The position numbers and the translations under genes were made by a program. From the NCBI GenBank assembly GCA_019973155.2, contig BPQB01000006.1, positions 1-64,000 on the forward strand: 64,000 nucleotides of DNA. The letters are read 5' to 3'. Below the pieces are notes generated by a model. The model was not told where the DNA came from, searched no databases, and saw nothing but the letters and a program-made list of their open reading frames with translations. Positions 43,899 to 54,715 of the stretch are shown piece by piece. Source of the stretch: Phanerochaete sordida. Taxonomy: Eukaryota; Basidiomycota; Agaricomycetes; Polyporales; Phanerochaetaceae. Every line of letters begins with the position of its first letter. Position 1 is the first letter of the stretch.

Positions 43899-45447
43899 AT
43901 GTGGACAGCCTACGAAAACAATACCACTTTCCTCGACTACGACGCGTATGATTCTGCCGCCACTGTATCTGCGGATATCATACCCGTGGTTCTCGAGAGC
44001 GTTGCATTTGGTATGGTTATCTTGGGCTGCCCGCCGCTCAGGCTCACTGATATCACCGAAATTGTAGGCTTCTACACGATGCTCGCGATCGTTGCTTTCC
44101 TCGTCATTATGTGCGTTCATCCTGCACATGAAATTCACGCGTGGTGCTTATACACGTACTCAGGCGCTCGCAGAAGGAGCTGCTCACAAGGAAGACCGTT
44201 CTTCTGGTCGTCTGCGCAGTGATGTACGGCGCCGCCGCAGCGCACATGGGGATAACGCTCGCGCTGCTGTTCGCTACCAAAGGTCGACTCGACAGAGCAC
44301 TGTGCATGTACGTGATGGTGTGCATTCAGTGCACCGACGACGACGACCCCACGTGCCCAGGCTTCCAGTTGCTGAACCCATATCTGCTCGTCCATCCCGT
44401 GGTGGTGGATGCACTACCGACGGCACTGCTCACCTTGAACGTGAGTGCCTTTGACTGCAACCACGAGCCCCTTCATCTCAACGTTGACTGCCTCTTCCTG
44501 ATCACTGGTAGATGGCGCTGGGGGACCTCGTGGTGCTCTGGCGGGCGCTGGTGCTCTGGCCGAGACGGCGCGCTGTGCAGGCGGCCTCCGCGCTCTTGAT
44601 GACTGGCACGCTCGGTGCGTACCGCAGAGATGTGCTCCTGGTGGCCTGTGGGCCGCAATCTGACTGACCCGTTTCTGACAGGCATGCTTGGGTGGACTGT
44701 CGTCGGACAATACGTCCTGCAGGACTACAACGGCTCCGTCGCGATGCTGACGTCCTGGGTCACCAACGTGTGGGGCACCGTTTTGGTAACCGTTCGCGCC
44801 TGGTAAAGTTGTCCTGCTAGATGCCAGTATCGTTACACCGGGCTCATTTGTCGCCTTGAGCGTAGGCAGCATCGGCGACAAGTGAGCGCACACTTGCAGG
44901 CCGGGTCGCGCTCCAGGGCCGAAGGAGTGCTCCTCATTTTTATCGAGTCAGGTGCACTGTATTGCGTACTCTGGGTGAGCAATATTTCTCCGCACAGAAA
45001 CCAGCGCAGTCTCTGAAAATACGCGCGGTGCGCTGCCAGGTGCCGCTGATAATATCGTCCGTCGCGCACCTCATACTGTCATTCTCGACGATCGATGAAC
45101 CATCTGATAACGTGAGCCGATTGCTGAGCGGAATATCTGACGTACAGTCGGGCCTTCTCATACATCTCGTGGTGCGCACAACTGTATATCAGCACACGCA
45201 CTGTGACGCTTATCACAAGGCACAGGGCATGTACCCGACCGCAGTCATCCTGCTCGTCAAGCTGTCAGACCACTACGCCCAACGCACGCTGTCCTTGAAC
45301 GAGGTGCCGACGCTCCTGCCGCAGCACAAAATCGCCGTGCAGCCGCAAACGAATCGCCACACATCGTTCAGTGATGGTGCTCCCGCAGAAGAACATACGC
45401 GCAGTGCTCTCCGCGTCGCTTCACAGCCTTCGGATAGCGATGTCTGA
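43899..45447 (+). CDS. Seven-TM receptor-like protein, array copy 13 (subfamily A')
   Basis: Predicted 372 residues. Exons are 43899-44010, 44068-44110, 44164-44440, 44512-44614, 44682-44802, 44866-44974, 45040-45171 and 45226-45447. N-terminus MWTAYENNTTFLDYDAYDSA; IIPVVLESVAFG at splice 1. Helix 2 VLLVVCAVMYGAAAAHMG. The outer loop starts CIQC, adding a third cysteine as in copy 14. LGDLVVLWRALVLWPRRR; helix 7 GMYPTAVILLVKLSDHYAQ. Copy 14 is its clear sister, and the similarity goes on past the stop codon into the 3' flank (45496-45600 against 48961-49056), so whole segments were duplicated. Confidence 0.81.
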
Positions 45448-45495
45448 TGATAAATGGGGGATATTTGATCGTCAGCTCGAGCGCACGATCCACAC

Positions 45496-45600
45496 TCACG
45501 ACATCAATACTCCTCCGTGATGTACGCTATATACGCAGCATACTTCACGATGGCTGGCTGCGGCATATTACCTGGGAGACGTTTGCCCCACGAGAGCAGG
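45496..45600 (+). repeat. Duplicated 3' flank of copy 13
   Basis: ACTCCTCCGTGATGTACG and GCATACTTC(A)CGATGGCTG recur at 48961-49056 after copy 14. It marks one edge of the duplicated unit. Confidence 0.7.
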
Positions 45601-45860
45601 ATGCCGGTGCCGATGAGGGCCTACACGTGCGGCTCCGTCAGAACGACCCTTCCTGCGACCGCCTGCGAGGCGATGACGCACGTTGAGTACCAGGAAAAGG
45701 ATGGTCATCCGCGCGCTGCCCTCCGCGGCGGACGTAAGCGCAGGGTGTACGAGAACCCGTAGTAGGCCGTGTTGGAGAAGCACGTCGCATCGTGTCCGTT
45801 GTCCAAGACCGCTGTCGTGCGGCGATTGCGCGCGCGCGCGGCCCGCCGCGAGCCGCGATA
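45590..45860 (-). pseudogene. Receptor fragment related to copy 15
   Basis: On the minus strand, LDNGHDATCFSNT and MTILFLVLN match LDNGYEATCFANT and PIMFLALN of copy 15 exon 3. GTGCGT follows at the same splice site, then ALIGTGILLS matches the start of exon 4 (ILIGTGILLW). Frames are shifted between the blocks and the remaining exons are missing. This is a decayed partial copy of subfamily D inserted behind copy 13. Confidence 0.7.
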
Positions 45861-45924
45861 TATCGAGCGTGGAACAGCACAGGATGAACTCGGAGAGGGC
45901 GCAGGAGAGACGACGGCATGTGGG

Positions 45925-46023
45925 AAGATGCGCCTGCTGACATCAGCATCAAGGCGGCCTTTGTGGCGCCTGATCCGCCTTTGACCATTTGCGGTACGGC
46001 GCTAGATCTTCCGGGCAGCTCTC
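45925..46023 (+). repeat. 95-bp dispersed repeat, member 3
   Basis: AAGATGCGCCTGCTGACATC to TTCCGGGCAGCTCTC, matching 41171-41270. It lies next to the receptor fragment at 45590-45860, on that fragment's 5' side. Confidence 0.7.
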
Positions 46024-47366
46024 AAGCGCGCGCGCCGCTTTGCGCTCGACGGCGACGTGGGCGAGCTCGCGGCTGCTACAACTCGATGGCCGTGTTTGGT
46101 TCGTTCAGCACCTCGTCGCGCGACGGCCAACTGACGTCGTCGGACGTCGTCCCCACAGTCTCGGACGCCGCATGGAGGCGGTCAAGACCTTCGCAAGACC
46201 TACCGCAGCGTACCGGGGACTGAATTAGCAGTGTCTCACGTGTCTAATGCTCATCCTGCCTAATGCGAGTGCGAAGGTTCTCGGTGAGCCGCACCAGCTT
46301 GTTGGGGACGCTGCAAGAATGCTGACTAGTCAAAGAAAGACCCCGACGCCCGAAGAGACGACGACCGCACTTCGCGGAGCCCGCACAGCGTGCGCGCGTG
46401 CGCTGTCACCGAACACGGACCACGCTCGCGAGCTGCGGTGAGCTGCTCCTGGGTGCTGGTGTGCAGGTCGGACACACTGCAGGACCATCAGGCTAGCTTC
46501 CTCGAGGACTCGCCCATGCGCGTCGACGCCCTGGCAGAAGTCGAGCGCCCCACGTAACCCCTGGCCGTCAATGACATGGTAGGCGACGAGAACTGACGTC
46601 TCACAGCCCTCGACGAGAGCTCCAGCACCATCTTGAGCGCACGGCCTGCCGTACATACACCGTTCCTTCCTCGCCGCACGAGCTGCTGTACACTCCGACG
46701 CTCTGGTCAGAGCTTCAGATCTTTATGCTTACGCCGGTACCATTCCTCGCGCACGTTCCCCGCCGAGCGCCAAGTTTGCGCTGTCCGTCGTTCGCGGAAG
46801 TAGGGCTGCATGCTCTCGCTCAGCATCAAACCCTCTGGTCGTAGAGTTTGTTACGATCTCTTCATTGCCCTCTCTGCTACATGATATCCTGTTTCGCTTG
46901 CACAAGCGCAGCGGACAGGCATCTGACCCGTCATGTCTGGCTACCTCGAGATACCAGACGCACCAAATCCGCACGACAGAGCCGCCGCAAACATCAGTTG
47001 CGGCGCACCGAAAAGGCGTATGGGGTAGCTAGCACCTTTGTCCTGCACACAGTACTAACGCTGGTCCTCTCGCAGGAGTGTTTGTACGGACTCTGATAGA
47101 TGCGGCTGCACCGACCATGCACGATTCAACGAACAGGACACGCGCCTGCCTCTTCTAGTCCCGGAGTCCGCAAGGACGCTGCCCCGCCTGGCATATCAAG
47201 CTTTCAAGGTCTCCTTGCAGGTTGCCGGCAATACACTATTATACTGCCCGCAGTGACCATATAGCGGACGTTTCACGGTCTGCATTCGCGATGTGTTCAG
47301 CGCACTCTCCATCCTCGTTTCACCGACAACGTCCACAGCACACGCTGAGCATCGTATAATCAGCAA
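46024..47366. other. Intergenic upstream of copy 14
   Basis: No gene recognised. Frames on both strands around 46247-46679 overlap each other and lack motifs. The last 100 bases resemble the region before the copy 13 ATG (ACGTCCACAGCACACGCTGAGCATCGTATA against ACGAAGTGCACAGCGTACGC), a duplicated promoter. Confidence 0.4.
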
Positions 47367-48839
47367 ATGGGGACAGCCTACAGGCACGACTTCGTCTCCC
47401 TCGATTCCGACGCCGCAAATGCTGCGACCAATGTCTCCGCGGACATCTTGCCCGTGGTCCTCGAGAGCCTCGCATTCGGTACGCCGTAGCGTCGAACCTC
47501 CACCTTCCTTCTAAGCTTGCCGATACCACTGGCGTCGCAGGATTTTACACGATGCTTGTCATTCTTACTTCCCTCGTCATCCTGTGCGTCCATGCTGTAC
47601 GACCCATACACACTCCGTGCTGACCTTTGCGCGCAGCCGATCTCATGATAAGCTGGTGTCAAGAAAAACAATACTCCTCGTCGTTTGCGCGGCGATGTAC
47701 GCCGCCGCCGCAACGCACATCGGAATCACGCTCGCGCTGCTCTTCGCCACCAACGGCCAGCTCGACATGGCGTTGTGTGCGGCGGACATGGCCTGCACGT
47801 CGTGCGCCTCCGACGCATCCGCCTGTCCAGCCTCGCAGATTCTAGATCCGGGAGTTCTTGCACGTCCTGGTGTCCTGGCCACGATGCCGACGGCGCTCCT
47901 CTCGCTGAACGTGCGCGCATCCCGGTCGCGGAGGCTACGCATGTCTGTGCTGACTGCTTCATCGCGATTGTCGGTAGATGATTCTGGGAGACCTCGTCGT
48001 CCTTTGGCGGGCGCTGGTGCTCTGGCCGCGGCGCCGCGCTGTGCAAGTAGTCTCCACGACTCTCGTAGCCGGCACACTCGGTGCGCTCTGAAGACTAATT
48101 TCGATTTGCCGTCATCTGACAGAGCGCGATTGGCAGGCATGCTTGGGTGGGTGGTCGTCGGAGACTATGGTCTCCAGAACTACTACAGCGGCTCCATCGC
48201 GCTCTTGACGTCGTGGATCACCAACGTCTGGAGCACTGCGCTTATAACCGTGCGCGCCTGGTACGGATGTCCGGACCTTGTTGTCGTGTCACTAGGCTAA
48301 CTTGGTCATTCTGAGAACAGGCAGCATCGGCGGCGAGTAGGTGTACACTTGCGGGTCGGATCGCGCACCAGGGCAGAGGCAGCTCTCCTGATTTTCGTCG
48401 AGTCAGGCGCTTTGTACTGCCTACTCTGGGTGCGCCTCATTCGTGTTCTTGCGGTACAGAGCGTCCTTTGATAATTAACCTTGGTGCGCTCGCAGATCCC
48501 GCTGATCATAACCTCCGTCATCCACGTCATCGGCGCATGTTCTGCAACTTACCGAGTGCCAGACAACCTCGTTCGACTCGTGGACGGGACGTCGGATGTG
48601 CAGCTGGGGCTCCTCATCGACATCGTGGTGCGCACGTCGCGTATTGAGGCACTCATGACATTCATCGCCAGACCCAGGGTATATACCCGACTGCAGTCAT
48701 CCTGCTCCTCAAGCTGTCGGACTACTACGCCCAGCGCACGCTGTCCCTCAACAACATGCCGACGCTCCTGCCGCAGCACAAGCTGGTCGTGCAGCCGCGA
48801 ACGGACCACCGGGCGCGCACGTCGTTCGGTGAACCGTGA
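47367..48839 (+). CDS. Seven-TM receptor-like protein, array copy 14 (subfamily A', short tail)
   Basis: Predicted 352 residues. Exons are 47367-47478, 47541-47583, 47637-47910, 47978-48080, 48137-48260, 48321-48429, 48496-48627 and 48678-48839. Sister of copy 13: MGTAYRHDFVSL, ILPVVLESLAFG, CTSC in the outer loop, LGDLVVLWRALVLWPRRR, RAEAALLIFVESGALYCLLW, GIYPTAVILLLKLSDYYAQ. The tail ends early at TSFGEP. The next 75 bases still align with the copy 13 tail, including the old stop (GCGATGTCTGA at about 48903), but in another frame. The tail has thus lost about 20 residues by a small indel. The seven helices are untouched, so it may still work. Confidence 0.79.
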
Positions 48840-48960
48840 CAGTGCCCTAGCAGGGGAACATACGGCTTGTGCTATCCGCGTCGCCCTACAGCCTGCGAAT
48901 AGCGATGTCTGATGAGAGATGAGAGATGTCTGCGCTTTGTCTGAGTCGCACGGTCCGCAT

Positions 48961-49056
48961 ACGCACGACGTGAATACTCCTCCGTGATGTACGTTACATC
49001 CGCAGCGTACTTCGCGATGGCTGCGGCACTCATCCTGGGAGACATTCGCCCCATGC
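48961..49056 (+). repeat. Duplicated 3' flank of copy 14
   Basis: Partner of 45496-45600. Similarity ends near GACATTCGCCCCA, where copy 13's flank runs into the subfamily D fragment. Confidence 0.7.
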
Positions 49057-49970
49057 TGCGACGGTGCAGGCCTTCGCTGCCCGCCGTGTGCTCACCGCAA
49101 ATTGTCTACGACTTCTGCAGCGCCGCAACACAGCCCCTGCTGTCCTCTTGGTGAACCAACGTGCGTCCGCTCCTCTGAGTGCAGGGCGCGCACCTCAAAG
49201 GCAGTGCTTCTTCTCGGCAAGGCCTGCTTCTCGGCACCCCACAGTCACCTTCTCGTGGGTTCGTATGTCCCGATAATATCCATTTGTCCAATACGTTGGT
49301 GCGAATGTACCACGTCCAGCGCTGCGCCGCAGCCCCGTACTCAATAGCAGAGCACGAATTCCTGCGGGCGAGTGGCATTCTCTGTCCACGGATCGCACCT
49401 GGACTGCGCAGGACGGCCCTGCTCATGTCCCCATGGTTCATGGCATGGCTGAGGGAGTATCGTGAAGTGATCGCTCGTCTGCAATATTTTCGGGACGTGA
49501 TGCATTGCTGACTAGATGATCTGACTTGTGGATGTCGTAGCAGCGGAGAGGAACGTGTGTCTGAACGAAGTGCAGAATCCGGGAGAGTCGCTGAGTCTGA
49601 GCTGCTCAGCGAAAACCCCGCCGTACGCCCGCTACACCGCTACCAGGGCGCATATATGCGGCTATATGCGCGTCGAATTCCCTCGTCGTGGCGATGCAAG
49701 GGTCCAGGAACTGTCTCTGTATGCGGCTGACGAGGCTAAGGGGGTTTAGAAATGCCCTCAGAGCCTTACGACGCACGGGCGTATAGCGAGAAGGATAAGA
49801 AATATATACATACAGCGCACATTAGCGTATCGTACAACAGAACAGGCTATACAACAGTCACTTTACAAGTGTACAACAAGACAGTCCGCCTCTTATCCTA
49901 CACTTCCATCTCGACACTACCATCCCCATCTCTCCAATCTCTCCTCGAAGCCACGCAGCACAGCCCGCGC
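49057..49970. other. Intergenic, no supported gene
   Basis: No gene recognised between copies 14 and 15. Plus frame 49179-49511 and minus frame 49106-49441 oppose each other and have no motif. Confidence 0.35.
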
Positions 49971-51464
49971 TCACACGAGCGCCGCCGCCTTCGCGTCGCC
50001 GTAGTACTCCTCATCGTGCGCGAACGCCGCCTTCGGGATCTCGACCGCGGGCACGCCGACGGTCGCCTGGCTGTCCGCGGACGTGCGCACGCGCGCGAGC
50101 GCGTGCACGTTCAGGGACGCGCGCGACGCGCGGCGCGCGGCGGGCCCGGCGTGCAGCTGGCCGAGCACGAGCAGCAGCGTCGGGTACAGGCCCTGCGGTG
50201 TGTCAGTATCGGGGCTGGGGGAAGGGGAGGCGGGGGACGCACGGCGATGTCGACGAACGCGGAGGCGGTGAACGCGCGGCCCGCGTGCACGAAGCGCACG
50301 GTGCTCGCGGGCCCGTTCCCGCCTGGCGTGCCCCAGATCGAGGCGACCCACGCAAAAATGACCGTCTGTGCGCTGCGGGGTCAGCGTGCGCGGGTGCATA
50401 GAGGGCGGGGCGGGCGCACCCAGAACACGGCGTACACGACGCACGAGTCGACGATGTGGTACGCGACGCGCTCGAACGAGCCGCCGCGCGTCATGTCGCG
50501 CATGCCGCGCGCGATCTCGTGGCGGCGGGTCCTGCGCTTCGGTCTCAGCTGCGGGGCGCTCGGCGCGGAGGAGGGCGCACGCACCAGATGTCCGCGGTGG
50601 AGATCACGCAGACGGTGCCGGTGAGGACCCAGGCCGTCGTGAGCGACGCCGTGCCGAAGCCGTCCTCGAGGTCGTCGTTGATCATGACTCCGATGATGAT
50701 AATGGCTGCGCGGACGTCAGCCGTGGTGCGCTAGGGGCGGGAGACGCGGAGACGCACCGATCAGACCCATGTACGTGATACCAGTGATCCACCCCACAAG
50801 ACGCTTGCGCGACACGCGCATGACGGCGCGCCAGAGCAGGATGCCGGTGCCAATGAGGATCTGGGGGTGCGTCTCGTCAGTGCCGGGCCCTCTCCGCCTC
50901 GTCTCGGGCGTGGGCACGCACGTTGAGCGCCAGGAACATAATCGGGACCCACTCGCTGCCTTCGGCCGCGGGCAGGAGCGCAGGCTGGACGACCGTGTCG
51001 TAGTCGTCCGTGTTGGCGAAGCACGTCGCCTCGTAGCCGTTGTCCAAGACCGCGGTCATGCACAGCTCGGTGACGAGCATGAGCTCGCGCGAGCGCCCGA
51101 CGTCCGTCGCGAGCCGCGAGAGGTCGACCGCGATGTGCGCCACCGCGAGCGCATACATCGCGAAGCACGCAAAGAGGCCGGCCCAGGCCGTCTTCGTGCG
51201 CGGGGCGCCGCGCCTGCAGGGCGGAAGTCAGGTTATCGGGCGCGCGCGGAAGGAGCGGGAGACGCACGCGAGGGCGCTGTAGCCGATGAAGACGACGACG
51301 GTGTAGAGGCCTAGGGGCGGCGGTCAGGAGGCGGCGCGGGGGCACGGGCGGGGCGACGCACCGAAGAAGAACGCCTCGAGCACGACGCGCGGCAGGTTCG
51401 TCGTGAAGTTGTCCATGGCCTCCACGGTGCTGAGGCCGAGGAAGTAGGCTTGTGCGTTGCTCAT
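49971..51464 (-). CDS. Seven-TM receptor-like protein, array copy 15 (subfamily D, divergent)
   Basis: Start at 51464 (MSNAQAYFLGLSTVEAMDNF); LPRVVLEAFFFG at splice 1, then LYTVVVFIGYSAL. Exon 3 has TKTAWAGLFACFAMYALAV and a Cys pair 12 apart (CMTAVLDNGYEATC). After helix 3 the block reads LIGTGILLWRAVMRVSRKR, so the LWPR part is replaced. Exon 6 is SFERVAYHIVDSCVVYAVFW, where VESG becomes VDSC. Helix 7 is GLYPTLLLVLGQLHAGPAAR. All eight exons and intron phases are kept, with GT-AG ends and no stop. It is very GC-rich. It is the most diverged intact member and perhaps an older branch. Confidence 0.75.
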
Positions 51465-52425
51465 GCTGGCGGCGCGCGGGTGCGGGGCTGGTGGGGGAGC
51501 AGAGCCAGGGAGGCCAGGGGGCGAGCACGGGGGCGGAGGGGCCTTTAAGCTGCACGCCCCGCGGGGCTACGGCGACAGGCGGTGCTCATTAGGTGCTGGA
51601 TCACGTCAAGTGAATCAATGTGCAGGGTCCCAGGCCCTGGGGCGAACGCACCACCGTCTTCGCGGCCTGATATATGATAGCTGATAGGCCGGCCGCCTGC
51701 CACTGGTGCGGACGTTCCTCACGTGCGCCTGCAGAGAGCGTCCGGGCGGCGCGCCTCCTCGTGCCGATAGGCCAGATGAGCCCGCTATGGGCAGCGCAGA
51801 CAAAGCGCGACAGGCGAGACCTTCTCGAAGCCGCGTACGAGAGAGGGGATGGCTCGATGAACAGGCGCTGTGGACACCCACGCAAGGTTCGGTCAGCAAT
51901 GACCGCTGCGAGATGACGACATGCATGAGCTTGGGGGACAGCGAGGGGTCTTCCGAGCTGCAGAGTGCCAGCGAGCTCGCGAGCGGGTGGGATGTCTGAG
52001 GCTGGCCGTCGATATCGGAGGAAGTTGGTGCGAGGTTCGTCGCCGATAACGCGCAGGGCGAGGAACGCGGCGCCGGAAGAGCCGCAGCGAACGCTTCGAG
52101 GCAGAGCGGACAAGGAGGCGCCTCCGATCCGTGGAAGACTCCGAGCTCGAGACATGGCCTGGGCAAGGACCGCAAGGAGCGCCATCTCGGACATGGCGGC
52201 CAAAGCTGCCGGACCAGATCCCACGCAGGAGGCCGAGCTGCGGCTATTGTCCGCTACCGGGGAGATTGCAGTTTCTGCTGCAGGGAACGGGGAAGAAGCA
52301 CAGCGTCGTACATCCAGGTTATGGTCGTCCAAGTTGAACCAGCGTGGCAAAGGATCTCACAGAGACTGTATCGGATGCTCAGCCGGTTGCTCCCATTGGG
52401 ACTTGGCAATGGGCCATCTCGTGTA
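51465..52425. other. Intergenic with long unsupported frames
   Basis: Minus frames at 51601-52350 (249 codons) and 51615-52175 (186 codons) overlap in different frames and show no domain. TTAAAG at about 51542 (minus CTTTAA/TTAAAG) is a weak TATA candidate for copy 15. No gene is called, though one of these frames could be real. Confidence 0.35.
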
Positions 52426-52497
52426 TCCGATATGGTGTAGTGGCTAACATTATCGCCTCTCACGCGATAGCCCGGGGTTCGATTCCCCGTGTCGGAA
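52426..52497 (+). tRNA. tRNA-Glu (CTC), copy 4
   Basis: 72 bases, identical in sequence to copies 2 and 3. The nearest T-runs (TTTT at about 52521 and TTTTT at about 52531) are 24-34 bases downstream, so the transcript trailer would be longer. An inserted hAT-like element starts 63 bases beyond. Confidence 0.94.
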
Positions 52498-52559
52498 TAT
52501 ATAACAAGAGCCGTAGATGCTTTTCCTGATTTTTATGTCTTTTTCTTCCCAAGCACCGC

Positions 52560-54111
52560 TAAGGCTCCAACCGTTTTGTTTATTTACTGTGTATAAACGT
52601 TTATTCCCGTTTACGTTTACGTGTGTGTACTCCAAGCCCCGTAAACAGCCAGTAAACGTGTATACACGGTAAACAAACAGTTTCTACACGAGCATTCGGG
52701 ATGCGTTATCGTGAGAGAATGAGCCGATGTAGCCTTCGTCAGAGACGTCCAGAGATGAAGGAGTGAGCAACTGTGTCGTCTGCCTTGCTCCGCTGCCCTG
52801 AGGCCTGAGCTCACGTATAAGCGCCTAGGCAGGCTTCGTGAGCACGGCGCGTGAACTGCGCCTTGACAAGCCCTACCATGAGCAGGTGTGAGGCCCTCTG
52901 TCACGTCTCCACTGAAAGTCGCTTTTTCTAGAGTCAATGAGGTCCGCAAAACTATTTGACTGTTTCCTGCCTGCGCGGCGGACGGGGCGTCACATTTTCT
53001 CTCACCGCCCTACCGCGCAGCGCAGCATGAGTGCGCCAGGCGTTAGCCCAAACGTAGCACAGGCAGAATCTGGCGCACATACACGAGGTGCGTGCCATCC
53101 GCGATATCTTTCGGTAGCGAGCCCCAGATGTGCGCCAGGAACAGCGTGAGCAGACGCGGGCTGAGCGCGATGGGCGTGAACACGGCCTGCAGTACGATCC
53201 AGCTGGCAATAAAGCTGGCGACGTATGGCTCATCGATGTCCGCAACGTCGTCATGACGCCGAAAAAGGCTGACGGTTGGGACGGTTAGCCGTCCCAACCG
53301 TCAGCGTACGGAATGGGATCCTGTGGATTCCTGTAGGGCGTATCTTCTCTGACGTGACTCTGTATCATTCACAGCGTAGCGCAGGTGGCACGGACATTTT
53401 CGTTCCAGCTCAGGGAGATTCTGGCTACGAGCACGCCCGGCGGGCGCGATACTGGTCGCCCGGCGTTGCTTTGGGTCGGCCCAAGGCCTCTTCAGCATAG
53501 GTCACCATCCGAAGCTTTCAGTCATGTATGGGACTTCGCGCTAGCTTGCACGTGCTGGCTGGGCGTTGAGATATTTTGTGCTGCGGCTCAGAGGCACCCT
53601 ACATGTGCCAGGGCAAAGGTTTGCGGGCTGGAACGCAAAACGAATCGGGCTAGGGACGTCTCGGCGATCCCTTGGCGGCGTGGGACAGGTCCGCAGAACT
53701 CCACCATGCGCTCGACGTTCGTGACCGCACGCGTCTCGAGAATCGAAGTCATGATCATCATGCCTCTCTTATGCTGCTTTGACCGCTCTGGGAGGCAGTC
53801 AGATGCTGCGCAGCGCGGGACTTGAAGTTGCTGTCTGCTATCGCGGCAGCGAAGTCTTGGCTCACCGGCGACTGGCCAAGACCGTCTCACGCAACGTCTA
53901 CACGGCCGTGGGACTCCCGGCTAGTCGGCCTACAGATCTAGCATCCGCAGAAGGCCTTCCCGAGCGACTGGATAGCTCTGTGCAGGGTTTAGAGTGTGGT
54001 GTAGGGAGAAACTGTGTGTTTACTGTGTAAAAACTGTTTATACACGTTTACAACCGTTTCCGTGTGTTTACCTAGGAAAATGTACACGTAAACTAAACGG
54101 TTGGAGCCTTA
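52560..54111. mobile_element. hAT-like TIR element without transposase, 1552 bp
   Basis: Terminal inverted repeats begin TAAGGCTCCAACCGTTT at 52560 and end with the exact reverse complement at 54111. The flanks are a perfect 8-base duplication AGCACCGC (52552-52559 and 54112-54119), the length made by hAT transposases. Subterminal DNA at both ends is full of GTTTAC/GTAAAC motifs, as expected for transposase binding sites. No transposase motif was seen, so it is non-autonomous. The middle contains a perfect hairpin (53269-53304) and minus frames of 85-100 codons (53043-53297, 53588-53890) that may be captured host DNA. The perfect TIRs suggest recent movement. Confidence 0.88.
53269..53304. 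repeat. Perfect 16-bp stem hairpin inside the hAT-like element
   Basis: CTGACGGTTGGGACGG, loop TTAG, then CCGTCCCAACCGTCAG. The stem has no mismatch and one more pair can form outside it. Confidence 0.85.
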
Positions 54112-54119
54112 AGCACCGC

Positions 54120-54715
54120 GGGTTCAGGGCCGATCGCGGAAAATGTAAATGGGATACCGTACTAGGCCGCAGACAGATGTGATTGCCGTTCGTGGAGTAT
54201 GGACACTGCCGCTCGCTCACTCCACTGCCTTCACGGTTCACGAATCAGACATGCAGCGCAAGAGTCGTGGCATCGTATGAATCGACTAGGTGTCCTGTTT
54301 CTTCATGGGAAAGTCTGTAGGCGGAGCACAGCACGAGGAAATCGCTTATGCTTTGGCCCTACGGCACGGGATACAATACAGGATTACGTAAGGCAACGAA
54401 GCGTGTCCTCTACCCGGACTCTGATCCCAACCACCAGGTGCGTTTGTACCGCCTCCGGCCTGCAAGACTTCGCTCAACTCGCGTCGTACTGCTACAGGCT
54501 TTCTTGGGAGGGCCCTAATTAACAAATCTCTAGGTTGCACGCAACTTCGCAGCGGCACGCGTCATAAAGCAAACCTCGCGCAGCGGCGAGGCGCAGGTAG
54601 ACGACCAAGGACCTCAGGTCGCGTTTCACTCCACGGGTATGCCATTATACTGCACACCTTGAGCCTTGAACACGATTGACGCGTTCCTCAGACCGTGACA
54701 TCCCAGTTCCGGGCC
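54120..54715. other. Intergenic upstream of the F-box gene
   Basis: No gene recognised. ATTATAC near 54647 lies about 70 bases before the ATG at 54716 and may be its TATA element. Confidence 0.4.

Noticed and set aside
46247..46679. Opposing frames around 46.3-46.7 kb
   Set aside because: Neither strand shows a motif, and the frames end at random points.
51601..52350. 249-codon minus frame as a gene
   Set aside because: A second long frame overlaps it in another phase and no domain or splice-supported structure could be found; left open.
53043..53297. 85-codon minus frame with hydrophobic runs as an eighth receptor subfamily
   Set aside because: No family motif or splice pattern; its start lies in the hairpin. 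Kept only as possible captured DNA.
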